A stretch of DNA of 64,000 nucleotides. Origin: Chryseobacterium endalhagicum. GTDB lineage: Bacteria > Bacteroidota > Bacteroidia > Flavobacteriales > Weeksellaceae. The notes under the pieces were generated by a model. The model saw nothing but the letters and a program-made list of their open reading frames with translations, was not told the origin of the DNA and made no database searches. Shown here piece by piece: positions 8,164 through 18,375 of this stretch (position 1 is the stretch's first letter; each line of letters begins with the position of its first letter). The position numbers were made by a program, and so were the translations under genes. The stretch is taken from positions 1,377,856 to 1,441,855 of the forward strand of contig NZ_JAELVM010000001.1 in the NCBI RefSeq assembly GCF_016745235.1. The letters run 5' to 3'.

Positions 8164-9519
8164 TTACATTTTCTTACAATTTATGGACTGTTGGCCTTGC
8201 GTAAGCTTTATACCGGTAACTTCTCCTTTTTCATCCAGGGAAAATTTAAGATAGGCTCCGGTATCAAAAGAATAAAAATCATTTTCACCGATCCTTTTTA
8301 ACAGGGCTTTTCTGCTTTCTTCACCAAACTTTTTAGGATCGTACAATGCTATAAAGAGATGGTTTTTTCCAGCCTGGGTTATACGGAATTTTCCAACGGT
8401 AATGATTCCTGCAAGTTTGGCTTTATAAATTCCGTTGTATATTTCTGTAGGAGGAGCCGTTTTACTATGATACACCGTGAAATCAGGATTTTTATATTTT
8501 TTTTGATAGTATTTTGAGGCAACACCGGCTACAATATCATTGAGCTTTACATTCGTTCCGTTTGCCAGAATGGCAATACTAAATTTGTCCTCAGGAAAAT
8601 AGGCTACACCTGAATGAAATTCATCTATTCTTCCGGTATGTCCGTAACCTGTTTTTCCGTAAAAAGGAGTTTTAAATAATCCATAGCCCATAATAGAAGG
8701 GGAATTTGCATCTTTCATGATTTCCAGTGATTTTTTTGAAACCAGGTTTCCTGCAAAAAGCTCCTGCATTAATTTTAATAAATCTTCGGTTGTAGAAACC
8801 ATGTTTCCTGCTGAAAATGTGAAATCCGGATGGGTTTCTGATTCTTTAGCCCAGTTTTCACCGTCAAATTTATAAGAGGATGCTCTCTTCCCATATTCCC
8901 CTTCATCACTTTCACAATAGGTATTATTAAGACCTATCTTATTGACAATTCTTGCCGTGATGTTTTCTTTATAGGAGCTTCCGGTAATATCTTCTATAAT
9001 ATATCCAAGCAGTAAATAATTTGAATTACTGTATATGCTTTCTTTTCCCGGCTTAAATTCTGGTTTTCCCTGCTGTACAAGCTTCAGCATAGTTTCTCTT
9101 GTATAATTTCTGCTTTTCTGGTCATAATAATCTTCCCATTCCAGATAATTGTATATCCCGCTGGTATGGTTCAGCATATTTCCAATGGTAATTATTTCAG
9201 CGTTTTTAATCATAGGAAAATATTGGCTGAGTTTGGAATCCAGAGATAATTTGCCCTCTTCTATCAGCTGAAAAACAACAATTGCGGTGAACACCTTTGT
9301 AATAGAACCAATTCTATATTGATCTGAATGATCAGCAAACTTATTCAACCCGCCTTTGTATACAGTTGCGCCGTTTTTTTGGAGCATGATATTGCCGGAA
9401 AAGGCATTGTTTTGCTGAAAATTGGTCACTAAACTGTCAATGGAACCTGTAATGTCAGGATTTTGCCCGGATAAGAAACCAAAAACAGAGAAGATCGTTA
9501 ATAAGCAGATTTTTTTCAT
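8164..9519 (-). CDS. secreted serine hydrolase, class C beta-lactamase/EstB family
   Basis: 451 aa. A signal peptide occupies residues 1-18 (ending FLSGQ). The three family motifs are all present: SITK at 72-75 (nucleophile Ser72, Lys75), YSN at 163-165, and HTG at 294-296 in place of KTG. The C-terminal ~100 residues form an extra domain of the type seen in many Bacteroidota members. These enzymes are mostly peptidases or esterases of unknown substrate and only rarely real AmpC beta-lactamases; the HTG variant and extra domain favour a non-lactamase role here. The likely location is the periplasm. It is divergent from the LytS kinase at 9717 and is not in an operon. Confidence 0.88.
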   Translation of the reverse strand: MKKICLLTIFSVFGFLSGQNPDITGSIDSLVTNFQQNNAFSGNIMLQKNGATVYKGGLNKFADHSDQYRIGSITKVFTAIVVFQLIEEGKLSLDSKLSQYFPMIKNAEIITIGNMLNHTSGIYNYLEWEDYYDQKSRNYTRETMLKLVQQGKPEFKPGKESIYSNSNYLLLGYIIEDITGSSYKENITARIVNKIGLNNTYCESDEGEYGKRASSYKFDGENWAKESETHPDFTFSAGNMVSTTEDLLKLMQELFAGNLVSKKSLEIMKDANSPSIMGYGLFKTPFYGKTGYGHTGRIDEFHSGVAYFPEDKFSIAILANGTNVKLNDIVAGVASKYYQKKYKNPDFTVYHSKTAPPTEIYNGIYKAKLAGIITVGKFRITQAGKNHLFIALYDPKKFGEESRKALLKRIGENDFYSFDTGAYLKFSLDEKGEVTGIKLTQGQQSINCKKM

Positions 9520-9716
9520 TGTTAATTATTATTTTTATGCAAATAAAGAGAGGTTTACTCTGCTTTATCATTCTTTTTTGACTAACAACAGAAAAGCATG
9601 GACATAAAATTTACCCATGTTTTACGATTCGTTTGTCCCTGAAAAAGGCATGTTGGTGTAAAAAAAATATTCTATGAGAGAAAAGATTTAACTTTACGTT
9701 TTTATACAAAATATGA

Positions 9717-10766
9717 ATGAAATCTCTACAGGTGTATAATTTGATTAGGCTGTTGCTTAATATATTTTTTTTCGGACTTATTGTATTCGCCAGTATCGAT
9801 AATAATGATAAAAACCTGCCTTTATTTGCTATTTTTTCATACAACATCATGATTTTTATTCCTGCATGGATCAACAATTTTGTACTTCTTCCCAGATTCA
9901 GGAGCACTAAAAAAGTTAAGGATTATCTAATCAAAGTATTGATTGTTTTAACCATTTCGATCGGTGCAGCAGGGTATTACTTAAGCTGTCTGTATGACCA
10001 TTTTAATAAAAACGAATTGGAAGACTTTACAGCGTTGGCTGTAACTTCTTCAGCTCCTACAGTCTTAGAAAAATATCAATCTTATTTTGATGCTTACCCC
10101 GGGATTATCGTCATTGCGGTAATGATGGCCATTGGTTATACAGTACAGGAATATCTGTTAAGAATCAAAAAAAATGAATCTGCGCTTGCCCAGCAAAGAA
10201 TTGCAGAACTTAGTTTGCTCAAATCTCAAATTAGTCCTCATTTTCTTTTTAATGTCCTGAACAGTTTATATGCCTTATCTCTTAAAATGTCGAAAGAAAC
10301 ACCGGATGTGATCTTAAAGCTTTCGGATATCCTGAGATATTCGCTGTACGAATCACAGCCTAAAGAAATTTCTGTCGCCAGCGAAATACATATCCTTCAT
10401 ACCTATATCGATATTGAACGACTGAGAATGCCGGCCAATGCAACAATTTCTTTTCAACACGATGATGTAAAAGAAAGTGTTAAAATCGCACCGATGCTTT
10501 TATTACCTTTAATAGAAAATGCTTTTAAACACGGTATCGATTCAACTATCGATGGTTCTTATATTGACGTAACTTTATCTTGTAACGATACCCGTCTTCT
10601 ATTTAAATGCACAAATAGCTTTAAAGAAACGATAAGTAAAGATTTTGGCGGAATTGGCATTGAAAACATTCGTAAACGTCTTAAACTGCTGTATCCTTCA
10701 AAACATTTGTTTTCAGTACAAAAGGATGAAAATATTTTTACAGTTACCCTTGAAATAAAATTTTAA
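9717..10766 (+). CDS. LytS-type sensor histidine kinase
   Basis: 349 aa. Four hydrophobic segments lie at residues ~10-28, 36-58, 70-92 and 128-148. They are followed by a short coiled coil and the His_kinase domain (PF06580) with QISPHFLFN, whose phospho-accepting His is residue 175. An N-box LIENAFKHG near 260 and a GIGIENIRKRL G-box near 310 complete the ATPase. The LytTR regulator starts 2 nt after the stop, so the pair is one two-component system. The ATG at 9717 is preceded by a TAACTTTA box at 9689-9696. The ligand cannot be told from the sequence. Confidence 0.9.
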   Translation: MKSLQVYNLIRLLLNIFFFGLIVFASIDNNDKNLPLFAIFSYNIMIFIPAWINNFVLLPRFRSTKKVKDYLIKVLIVLTISIGAAGYYLSCLYDHFNKNELEDFTALAVTSSAPTVLEKYQSYFDAYPGIIVIAVMMAIGYTVQEYLLRIKKNESALAQQRIAELSLLKSQISPHFLFNVLNSLYALSLKMSKETPDVILKLSDILRYSLYESQPKEISVASEIHILHTYIDIERLRMPANATISFQHDDVKESVKIAPMLLLPLIENAFKHGIDSTIDGSYIDVTLSCNDTRLLFKCTNSFKETISKDFGGIGIENIRKRLKLLYPSKHLFSVQKDENIFTVTLEIKF

Positions 10767-10768
10767 TA

Positions 10769-11488
10769 ATGCGAAAAATAAAATGTCTGGTTGTAGATGA
10801 TGAAAAACTAGCTCAGGAGGTGCTGATTCATCATATTTCAAAATTTGAGATTTTGCAGCTGGAAAGCGTGTGCAATAACGTTTTTGAATTAATCAGCTAT
10901 TTAAATAAAAATAAGGATATTGATTTAATTTTCTTAGATATTAAAATGCCTGAAATCAATGGTAATGATTTCGTCTCGATTTTCAATAATCCGCCTGCCA
11001 TTATCTATACCACAGCTTACCATCAATATGCTTTGGACGCATTCAACCAAAATGCGGTCGATTATTTGTTAAAACCCATCTCACTGGATCGTTTTTCTAA
11101 AAGCATAGAAAAAGCCCGCATACATTTACAGCATACCCAAGCAATCTCCTCAGTAAATAATGAAAAAGAGAATGAGAGTTTTTACGTTAAAAGTGAAAAA
11201 CGGCTGGTGAAAATAAACCCTTCGGAGTTAATTTATATTGAAGGAATGCGTAATTACATCTGTTTATACACCGAAACTAATAATGTAATAATACATGGCA
11301 CATTAACTACCATTGAAGAAAATTTAAAACACCTGAATTATATTTGCCGGGTACATAAATCTTTTTTTATTAATCTGAACAAAATCAATTACGTAGAGCA
11401 GCATGTGGTATCATTAACCAATAAAAAGAACATTCCTGTTGGGTTGAGTTATCGCGATCTGCTGTACAAAAAACTACAAATACTGTAA
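10769..11488 (+). CDS. LytTR-family response regulator
   Basis: 239 aa. It has an N-terminal receiver domain with acidic pocket VVDDE (8-12), phosphoacceptor Asp57 in FLDIKMPE, and the conserved Thr/Lys positions (YTTAYH, LLKPIS). A C-terminal LytTR DNA-binding domain spans about residues 140-239 (KINPSELIYIEG, HKSFFINLNKI). It is co-transcribed with the kinase at 9717. Targets are unknown; the operon starting at 11601 directly downstream is the nearest candidate, but it has its own promoter and nothing in the sequence proves the link. Confidence 0.92.
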   Translation: MRKIKCLVVDDEKLAQEVLIHHISKFEILQLESVCNNVFELISYLNKNKDIDLIFLDIKMPEINGNDFVSIFNNPPAIIYTTAYHQYALDAFNQNAVDYLLKPISLDRFSKSIEKARIHLQHTQAISSVNNEKENESFYVKSEKRLVKINPSELIYIEGMRNYICLYTETNNVIIHGTLTTIEENLKHLNYICRVHKSFFINLNKINYVEQHVVSLTNKKNIPVGLSYRDLLYKKLQIL

Positions 11489-11575
11489 TCTTATTACGTT
11501 TTTGCTTATAAACCAATCATATACGATACAGAAACTAAGTGCTTTTTCTTTTAAGGTTGAAAGAAACGATTTACT

Positions 11576-11583
11576 TATATTTG
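11576..11583 (+). promoter_or_regulatory. -7 box of the PIG-L operon
   Basis: TATATTTG matches the Bacteroidota -7 consensus TAnnTTTG exactly and lies 17 nt before the ATG at 11601. A TTG at 11557-11559 could be the -33 element, slightly closer than usual. Confidence 0.55.
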
Positions 11584-11600
11584 CCGCAAAGCAAATTTAA

Positions 11601-14105
11601 ATGTTCAAAAAAGTAAACACTGTATTTATTCTTGGCTTTTATACGGTTTTTTGTTCGGCCCAGCAGGTTCGGCCCTCCAAATCATCTGAAATTTACCGCG
11701 AACTCAAAACCCTTAAGCAGCTGCCTAAAGTTTTATACCTTGCGGCGCATCCCGATGATGAAAATACAGGATTACTCTCCTGGTTAATCAACGATCAAAA
11801 TGTAGAAACTGGGTATTTGTCTTTAACCAGAGGTGATGGCGGGCAGAATTTATTAGGCACAGAGCAGGGTGCTGCATTGGGTTTAATCAGGACGCATGAG
11901 CTTTTAGAGGCCAGAAAGTTAGATGGCGCCCAACAGTTTTTCACGCGGGCGATTGATTTCGGCTTCTCTAAAAATACGACCGATACCTTTAAACAATGGG
12001 ATGCAGACAGCATTACAGCGGATGTAGTCTGGGTTATCCGTCAATTCCGTCCTGATATTATCATTTGTCGTTTTCCTCCTACTGCTGCGGCGGGTCACGG
12101 ACAGCACGCGGCTTCGGCTGCGGTGGCGGAAAAAGCTTTTAAGCTGGCAGGCGATAGAACGGCTTTCCCGGATCAGCTAAAATATGTCAATGCATGGCAG
12201 CCCAAACGAGTATTGTGGAATACTTTCCGCTTTGGCGGGGTCAATACGACAGCTGAAAATCAACTGAAAATTACCGTTGGGCAATATGATGCGCAATTGG
12301 GAATGGGCTACGGTGAATTGGCAGGATTAAGCAGAAGTTTACATAAAAGCCAGGGTGCAGGAACACAGTCTGTAGCCGGCATCAGAACTGAATATTTTAG
12401 CCACGTTGTTGGCGAACCTGCAAAAACAACACTTTTTGACGGAGTAGCTAAAACCTGGACCGCAAAAGGAAATACTGATATTGACCAATCATTAGATCAA
12501 ATTATTTCCGCTTTCAATTTCAATAATCCTGATCTTAGCTTACCTGCTTTGCTTGCTTTGCGAAAAAAAGTCATGGCGCTAAAAGATGCAGAACTAAAAA
12601 AGGATAAACTTAAATCTCTTGACCATATTATTTTAAGCTGTGCCGGGTTTATGGGCGAGGTGGTTACCAATCAGGCTGAAGCTGTTGCCGGAGATCATTA
12701 CAATTTCAGGTTAAATCTGATTTCAAGAGCTGAAAACCCTGTCATTTTAGAAGATGTAAAATGGTTAAGTCAGTCAGAAAGCTTCAACAGAAAATTATCA
12801 AAAGATTCTTTAATTACCATTCAGCATGACATTCAGATTCCTGCAGATGCAGCACTCACAGAACCTTACTGGTTGGCAAAATCTCCCACGAACGCAGCCA
12901 CTTTCTCTGTTCCGAATGATACTTTAATCGGTTTGCCAGAGGCAGAATCCCCACTGAATGTTTGGGTTGGTTTAAAAATCGGCTCGGAAAAATTTCAGGT
13001 TAAACTTCCTTTATCTTTCAAAAAATTAGACCCGGTGCGGGGTGATGTGGTGGAAGCCTTACGTATTGTTCCTGCATTGGAACTGAAATTTACACAACCG
13101 CTTTATGTGGTCAGAGAAAATGAAGATTTACATTTGAGTTTAAATCTTAAGGTTAATTCTGCCAAAAAGTTCAGCAATGGTAAGGTAAACCTGATGTATA
13201 ACGGAGAACGGTTAGGCGGCGCTGATGTAAGTTCGCTCAATGGAAAAGATACTACCATCGATTACATTATTCCAAAAACTAAGCTTGCCGCAATACATTC
13301 ATCCCGCTTGCAACTGGATGCAAACTTTGTTGCAGATGGAGTCACTTATAATAAAAAACAGGTATTAATTCAGTACCCGCATTTACCCTCTTTGCAATAT
13401 TTTGCGCCTGCAACGGTAACCGTCATGAAAGGCGATATTCAGGTGAAGGTTAAAAAAGTGGGGTACATAGAAGGTGCGGGTGATTTCATTCCTGAGTTCC
13501 TGCGCATGTCAGGGATTCAGGTAGATGTTTTGAAAGACGAAGATTTTTATGGCAGCATAGATCAATCCGGCGGAAACGGTAGCCTAAACAAGCTGTCGCA
13601 ATATGATGCCATCGTATTGGGTGTCCGTGCCAATAATACAGAGAAAAAGCTGGGCCGCTGGATGCCTTTTTTATGGTCTTATGCAAAAGCCGGAGGTAAT
13701 CTGGTGATGCAGTATAACACCAACCAGGATACAACCGTTGACCAATTGGGAATGTACAATTTCAATATTGCCAATAAGAGGGTTACCGAAGAAAATGCCG
13801 CGGTTAAATTTTTAAATCCCAATCATAAATTACTGAACTTTCCGAACAAAATTACTGCGGATGATTTTAAAGGCTGGGTACAGGAGCGCGGTGCCTATTT
13901 CCCTGCTCAATGGGATGCAGCATACGAACCGCTTTTTGAAATGCACGATACAGAGGAAGAGCCACTGCAGGGATCAACTTTATATGCCAAATATGGAAAG
14001 GGTAATTTTATTTATACACCGTTGGCCTTTTTCAGACAGCTGCCTGCGGGAAATGTTGGGGCAGCACGTTTATTTTTTAACTTTTTATCTGCACAGAAAA
14101 ACTAA
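11601..14105 (+). CDS. secreted PIG-L (LmbE-like) family deacetylase
   Basis: 834 aa. A signal peptide is at 1-20. The zinc-binding AHPDDE motif is at residues 49-54, and further conserved segments follow (SLTRGDGGQN, and GHGQHAA near residue 170 with a zinc His). This is the metal-dependent N-acetyl-sugar deacetylase fold (PF02585). The remaining ~550 residues are beta-rich, ending in a ThuA/glutamine-amidotransferase-like segment (GVRANNTEKKLGRW...YAKAGGNLVMQYN), a common architecture in Bacteroidota. The substrate is probably an N-acetylated glycan in the periplasm, which is an inference. It is first in an operon with a 34-aa membrane peptide and an SSS symporter; its stop overlaps the next start by one base. 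Confidence 0.88.
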   Translation: MFKKVNTVFILGFYTVFCSAQQVRPSKSSEIYRELKTLKQLPKVLYLAAHPDDENTGLLSWLINDQNVETGYLSLTRGDGGQNLLGTEQGAALGLIRTHELLEARKLDGAQQFFTRAIDFGFSKNTTDTFKQWDADSITADVVWVIRQFRPDIIICRFPPTAAAGHGQHAASAAVAEKAFKLAGDRTAFPDQLKYVNAWQPKRVLWNTFRFGGVNTTAENQLKITVGQYDAQLGMGYGELAGLSRSLHKSQGAGTQSVAGIRTEYFSHVVGEPAKTTLFDGVAKTWTAKGNTDIDQSLDQIISAFNFNNPDLSLPALLALRKKVMALKDAELKKDKLKSLDHIILSCAGFMGEVVTNQAEAVAGDHYNFRLNLISRAENPVILEDVKWLSQSESFNRKLSKDSLITIQHDIQIPADAALTEPYWLAKSPTNAATFSVPNDTLIGLPEAESPLNVWVGLKIGSEKFQVKLPLSFKKLDPVRGDVVEALRIVPALELKFTQPLYVVRENEDLHLSLNLKVNSAKKFSNGKVNLMYNGERLGGADVSSLNGKDTTIDYIIPKTKLAAIHSSRLQLDANFVADGVTYNKKQVLIQYPHLPSLQYFAPATVTVMKGDIQVKVKKVGYIEGAGDFIPEFLRMSGIQVDVLKDEDFYGSIDQSGGNGSLNKLSQYDAIVLGVRANNTEKKLGRWMPFLWSYAKAGGNLVMQYNTNQDTTVDQLGMYNFNIANKRVTEENAAVKFLNPNHKLLNFPNKITADDFKGWVQERGAYFPAQWDAAYEPLFEMHDTEEEPLQGSTLYAKYGKGNFIYTPLAFFRQLPAGNVGAARLFFNFLSAQKN

Positions 14106-14209
14106 TGAACAATCAACTTAAAAACTGGAATACATGGTACATACTATTAGCCGTTGCATTAGTATTGCAGATCGCATTTTATTATTGGTTTACTAAATCC
14201 TGGGCATGA
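14105..14209 (+). CDS. 34-aa single-span membrane protein, symporter accessory candidate
   Basis: A 34-codon gene starting MNNQLKNWN, with one membrane helix (YILLAVALVLQIAFYYWF) and a TGA overlapping the symporter ATG in the arrangement ATGA (14206-14209). Its own ATG overlaps the TAA of the deacetylase gene (14103-14105). The double overlap means translational coupling and argues strongly that it is real despite its size. Small one-span subunits next to sodium:solute symporters are a known theme, so it may be a symporter accessory subunit; that role is inferred from position only. Confidence 0.75.
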   Translation: MNNQLKNWNTWYILLAVALVLQIAFYYWFTKSWA

Positions 14210-15897
14210 GTAATATAGATTGGACCGTTCTCATTTTTACATTGGTTGCAGTGGTTGTTTACGGCGTATTCATCGGTCGTGGCCAAAAAAGCAACGAATC
14301 TTACCTGAAAGCAGATAATAAAATGCCCTGGTACATTGTGTTGATAGGGATTATGGCTACGCAGGCCAGTGCCATTACTTTTCTTTCAGCACCGGGTCAG
14401 GCGTATACAGACGGGATGCGTTTCGTGCAGTATTACTTTGGTCTGCCTTTGGCGATGATTGTGATCTGTATCACGTTCATCCCGATTTTTCAGCGCTTGA
14501 ATGTGTATACTGCCTATGAATATCTGGAAAACCGTTTTGATAAAAAAACAAGGGTACTCACTTCACTGCTTTTTCTTTTTTCCAGAGGCTTATCAACGGG
14601 AATCAGTATTTACGCTCCGAGTATCATCTTATCAAGCGTTTTAAACTGGAATATTTATTTAACCAATGTTTTAACGGGTGGTATTCTGTTGATTTATACC
14701 TATGTTGGCGGTGCAAAAGCGATCGCCCACACCCAAAAATTACAGTTTCTGATTATTCTGGGAACCATGGCTTTTGCAGGGTATCTGCTTATTCAGAATA
14801 TGCCGAATGGAATTGGCTTTAATGATGCGTTGTATCTGGCGGGAAAATCCGGAAAGCTCAATGTCATCACCACAGAATTCGACTGGAAAGACAAATACAA
14901 TATCTGGAGCGGGCTGATCGGCGGTTTTTTTCTGGCCCTTTCTTACTTTGGGACAGACCAGAGTCAGGTTGGGAGATATATTACTGCGAAAGACAATACC
15001 AATGCAAAAATGGGCTTGCTGCTGAACGGATTGGTTAAAATTCCGATGCAGTTTGCTATTCTCCTCATTGGTGCTTTACTTTTTGCTTTCTTTTCTTTAA
15101 AACCGGCTCCGATTTATTTTAACGAACGCTCTTATCAATATTTAAAGGAAACAAAACCTGAACAGGCTGCGGTTTTTGAAAAAGAGCATCAGGATTTGCA
15201 AACAAAATTTAATGCTGAATCGAAAGAAATTTTAAAGTTAAGAGAAAACAATTCTCCACAACTTCAAAAAACAATTCAGGAATTTAAAAATACACAAACC
15301 CAGGTAAAAGCACTTCACGGCAGGGTAGAGGAAGCGATCAATCATTCAAATTATAATGCAGAGAAAACGGATACGAATTACATTTTCCTGTATTTCGTAA
15401 AAAATACCTTGCCTGTAGGGATGATCGGTTTACTGTTTGCCGTCATTTTTCTTGCGAGCTGGGGTTCCATTTCCGCAGCGCTGAATTCCCTTGCCGCCTG
15501 CTCATTAAAAGATGTTCATTTGATATTTAAAAAAGAAATTCCTGATGATGCCACCGAATTGAAGTACAGTCGCCTTCACACCTTAGCCTGGGGTATCTTC
15601 TCAATCGGCGTCGCGATGTTTGCTACGCAGATGGGTTCTCTTATTGAGGCGGTTAATGTATTAGGTTCTCTTTTCTACGGCCCGATACTGGGGATTTTTC
15701 TGGTCGCTTTTTACTATAAAAAAATCACCGGTTCTAATGTATTTATTTCTGCCATTTTATCAGAAATTGCGGTTATTGCCGTTTATAACTTTGATATCGT
15801 TTCTTTCCTTTGGCTTAATGTCATTGGGGCAGTGGCCGTTATTTTATTTTCAGCAATCGGGTTGCTGTTTTATAAGAAGAAAGCAGTAAATTCGTAA
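14206..15897 (+). CDS. sodium:solute symporter (SSS family)
   Basis: 563 aa, with about 13-14 membrane helices. Family features include [11 protein letters not shown]...DNKMPWY near the N-terminus and the helix 2-3 segment [44 protein letters not shown] near residue 250 is the SSS signature region. A long hydrophilic, coiled-coil-like insertion at about residues 310-390 lies in a loop and is typical of the Bacteroidota subgroup. It is translationally coupled to the 34-aa peptide. It probably imports a product related to the deacetylase in the same operon (a sugar or sialic-acid-like solute), which is inference. Confidence 0.9.
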   Translation: MSNIDWTVLIFTLVAVVVYGVFIGRGQKSNESYLKADNKMPWYIVLIGIMATQASAITFLSAPGQAYTDGMRFVQYYFGLPLAMIVICITFIPIFQRLNVYTAYEYLENRFDKKTRVLTSLLFLFSRGLSTGISIYAPSIILSSVLNWNIYLTNVLTGGILLIYTYVGGAKAIAHTQKLQFLIILGTMAFAGYLLIQNMPNGIGFNDALYLAGKSGKLNVITTEFDWKDKYNIWSGLIGGFFLALSYFGTDQSQVGRYITAKDNTNAKMGLLLNGLVKIPMQFAILLIGALLFAFFSLKPAPIYFNERSYQYLKETKPEQAAVFEKEHQDLQTKFNAESKEILKLRENNSPQLQKTIQEFKNTQTQVKALHGRVEEAINHSNYNAEKTDTNYIFLYFVKNTLPVGMIGLLFAVIFLASWGSISAALNSLAACSLKDVHLIFKKEIPDDATELKYSRLHTLAWGIFSIGVAMFATQMGSLIEAVNVLGSLFYGPILGIFLVAFYYKKITGSNVFISAILSEIAVIAVYNFDIVSFLWLNVIGAVAVILFSAIGLLFYKKKAVNS

Positions 15898-15929
15898 ACA
15901 AACAAAGTAAACATACAAACAAAAATATT

Positions 15930-16448
15930 ATGAAAACCATCATTAGATCAGCTGCCGTACTTGTTGCGACAATGACAATCTCCATGAATGCCTTTGCACA
16001 GGACACTAAAAAACCTGCCAGCCCTGCGGCTACTGCTACGGGAAAAATTAAAGATGCAACCATTACCATTGCCTATAGCAGTCCTTCTGTTAAAGGGCGT
16101 ACCATCTGGGGCGGTTTAGAAGCTTATGATAAAGTCTGGCGTGCGGGTGCCAATGATGCCACGACTTTCGAAACGGATAAAAATATTACCGTTCAGGGTA
16201 AACCGTTGCCTGCAGGTAAATACAGCTTTTTCTTAATTCCTAAAGAAAGCGGAACCTGGACTGCGATTTTTAACAAAGAGCCCAAACAATGGGGTGCTTA
16301 TAAATACGAACAGGCAAAAGATGCTTTACGGGTTGATGTAAAAACAAAAGCTTTACCAGCAACACAGGAAACCTTAGTGTATAAAGTAAACAGTAATGGA
16401 TTCACAATGGATTGGGATAAAATCTCAGTTCCTGTAGAGATCAAATAA
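15930..16448 (+). CDS. secreted DUF2911 protein
   Basis: 172 aa with a signal peptide (1-23, ending NAFAQ). Family-defining segments are [36 protein letters not shown] and [12 protein letters not shown], so it is a whole single-domain DUF2911 protein. The biochemical function is unknown. It follows the symporter by 32 nt in the same direction and is probably the last gene of the operon starting at 11601. A strong terminator follows 19 nt after the stop. Confidence 0.9.
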   Translation: MKTIIRSAAVLVATMTISMNAFAQDTKKPASPAATATGKIKDATITIAYSSPSVKGRTIWGGLEAYDKVWRAGANDATTFETDKNITVQGKPLPAGKYSFFLIPKESGTWTAIFNKEPKQWGAYKYEQAKDALRVDVKTKALPATQETLVYKVNSNGFTMDWDKISVPVEIK

Positions 16449-16467
16449 ATTTGAATATAAGAAATTA

Positions 16468-16489
16468 AAATCCCGTTAATCCGGGATTT
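16468..16489 (+). terminator. rho-independent terminator of the PIG-L operon
   Basis: The stem AAATCCCG / CGGGATTT with loop TTAATC is followed by seven or more T. It lies 20 nt after the DUF2911 stop. Confidence 0.85.
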
Positions 16490-16592
16490 TTTTATTGTTT
16501 CAAAGATTATTATTGTAAGTTCCATTGATATTGACGCACGTTCATACAAACACTTTTATCGATGATGTGGAAAACAAAAGTCTATTTGATTT

Positions 16593-17132
16593 TTAAAACC
16601 GGTAGCCCATACTCAGTCCAAGCTTTATAACCTGATCGTGATCTGTTTTATCTGCATTGAAAACAAGTCTTCCGTAGGCTGTATTGGCTTCAAAAACAAA
16701 TCCTTTCCTGGTAACCAGTTTCCATCCAAAACCCGCACCTAATGCAAGATCATAAACATCTTTACCTTCAGTGAATGTTGTATGATCTGCTGCATAGATT
16801 TTTTTTCCATCAATGGAAGTGAGCATTCCAAATCCTTCGACAAAAAAACCGGAAGCATATTTTTTCCCAAAATAATATCTGTAGTAGGGAGAGATATAGT
16901 AATTCATATCCTCATTTGCTGAATGCTCATATACCTTGAATGCAGAAATCCCTATTGAAGAATTTTTGTTGAGAAACCGTTCATAACCGGCTTCCACGGC
17001 ACCCATTAAAGGCGCAAATAAATTTAGTTTAATTTCATTGTTTTTCTGATAAGGATTTGCATCAGTTTCACTTTGAGCATGGACAGAATAAAAAGCAAAC
17101 AAAAGGATGAGTACTGAAAAGATTTTTTTCAT
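16593..17132 (-). CDS. outer-membrane beta-barrel protein, DUF3575-like
   Basis: 179 aa. A signal peptide (ending VHAQ) is followed by alternating amphipathic strands and a C-terminal SMGYRF, an aromatic ending typical for outer-membrane barrels. The segments LNLFAPLMGAVEAGYERFL and YISPYYRYYFGKK suggest the small DUF3575/OmpA-barrel-like families of Bacteroidota. A porin or structural role is inferred. It is monocistronic. The AraC-type gene at 17221-18375 lies upstream in the same direction, with an 88-nt gap. Confidence 0.75.
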   Translation of the reverse strand: MKKIFSVLILLFAFYSVHAQSETDANPYQKNNEIKLNLFAPLMGAVEAGYERFLNKNSSIGISAFKVYEHSANEDMNYYISPYYRYYFGKKYASGFFVEGFGMLTSIDGKKIYAADHTTFTEGKDVYDLALGAGFGWKLVTRKGFVFEANTAYGRLVFNADKTDHDQVIKLGLSMGYRF

Positions 17133-17220
17133 AAAAATTAATTTAAATTATTTAAGTGCAAAACTCAAATAATTCAAATTAGGACGGGTTTCAAAAGCTT
17201 AAAAATGGAGAAAATGGTAC

Positions 17221-18375
17221 TTATTTGATGGTGTTTTTATATTCATTGGGGGTCTGTCCGGTCACTTTTTTAAAGGCTTTAAAAAAAGTTGTTTTTGAAG
17301 TAAAGCCGGCTTCCAGTCCCATTGTCAGCAGATTATAGTTTTCATATTCCGGATCTGATATCATTTCCTTCACGGCTTCCACCCGATATTGATTGATATA
17401 GTGGGCAAAGTTGTCTCCTGTTACTGTGTTTACAATTTGTGAAACATATCCAGCACTTATCCCTAGTTTTTCAGCTACTTTTTCTCTGTTTAATGTACTG
17501 TCGGTATACATGTGCTGCTCTTTGCAAAGCAGCTCAAGTTTTTGAAAATAAAGATTGTCACCTGTTATAGATTCTCTGGATTCTTCTGCAGGGCTATTTT
17601 CTTCCGGTATACTGTTTTCTGCAATTTGCAGATTGGGATGTACAATAGCCAAATCGTTGTTTAGAAAATGGTAGACGGCATCTTTGTTTTTGGCAAGCTT
17701 GTATTTGTAAATGCCTATATAGGCTGTCCAGTGAATGATAAATGTTGCGGATAAAGCCAGCACGCTCATGGTAGAGGAAATGTCTATTCCCAAAAAGAAG
17801 CCAGCCATATAGGTAATGAGCCAGGTAGATAACAATAAATAGAGCGTAGTTAATAACGTAATTACCCATTTTTTCTCTTGCGGATCTTTTAAATGTCTTA
17901 TCATAAAATAAGAGTAAAAAGGTGGAAACAGGATGATGATAAAGGCAAATAAAAGCTGAATCAGTCTAAGTATATTGATGATCAAAATGCCTGAATCTGC
18001 GATTTTATAAATTCCTAAAATATCATTAAGATGATAGGTAATGGTAAAAATAGAGGAATAGGCAAACGGAATATAATACCAATAAGTTCTTTGTCTGTTC
18101 TTTACGGTATCATCAATCCTGTGTATTATAAAAAGGAAGATGAAGACGGGGAGTAAAAATATCCACTCAATATAGTCCAGAAAACGTAGCAAAGGATAGG
18201 ACCTGAATGCACCTTCAATTTCAAAAACATAATTCAGTAAAACCATGGAAAGTGCAAATAGTAAATAAGCCAAATACTTATTTGAATTACTATTGAACAG
18301 GGAAGATTTTAAAATAACTACGCCTAAGACGATTCCCTGAAAAACAGCAATATTTAAAAGTGTTGTATAGATCAA
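17221..18375 (-). CDS. membrane-anchored AraC-family transcriptional regulator (TTG start)
   Basis: 384 aa. Seven or so hydrophobic helices cover residues 1-225, followed by a linker and a C-terminal AraC/XylS DNA-binding domain (about 275-384). The two helix-turn-helix units are REKVAEKLGISAGYVSQIVN and LEAGFTSKTTFFKAFKKVTG. The start is TTG at 18375: MIYTTLLNIAVFQGIVLG is the usual N-terminus of this class, and no ATG occurs before residue 44. Such proteins combine an integral-membrane sensor with an AraC output domain; the signal is unknown. Confidence 0.85.
   Translation of the reverse strand: MIYTTLLNIAVFQGIVLGVVILKSSLFNSNSNKYLAYLLFALSMVLLNYVFEIEGAFRSYPLLRFLDYIEWIFLLPVFIFLFIIHRIDDTVKNRQRTYWYYIPFAYSSIFTITYHLNDILGIYKIADSGILIINILRLIQLLFAFIIILFPPFYSYFMIRHLKDPQEKKWVITLLTTLYLLLSTWLITYMAGFFLGIDISSTMSVLALSATFIIHWTAYIGIYKYKLAKNKDAVYHFLNNDLAIVHPNLQIAENSIPEENSPAEESRESITGDNLYFQKLELLCKEQHMYTDSTLNREKVAEKLGISAGYVSQIVNTVTGDNFAHYINQYRVEAVKEMISDPEYENYNLLTMGLEAGFTSKTTFFKAFKKVTGQTPNEYKNTIK

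Noticed and set aside
8164..9519. AmpC beta-lactamase resistance gene
   Set aside because: The SxxK and YSN motifs are shared by many non-lactamase hydrolases; the HTG in place of KTG and the extra C-terminal domain do not support resistance.
9611..9907. Minus-strand 98-codon frame
   Set aside because: It overlaps the start of the LytS kinase and the promoter region, and shows no domain.
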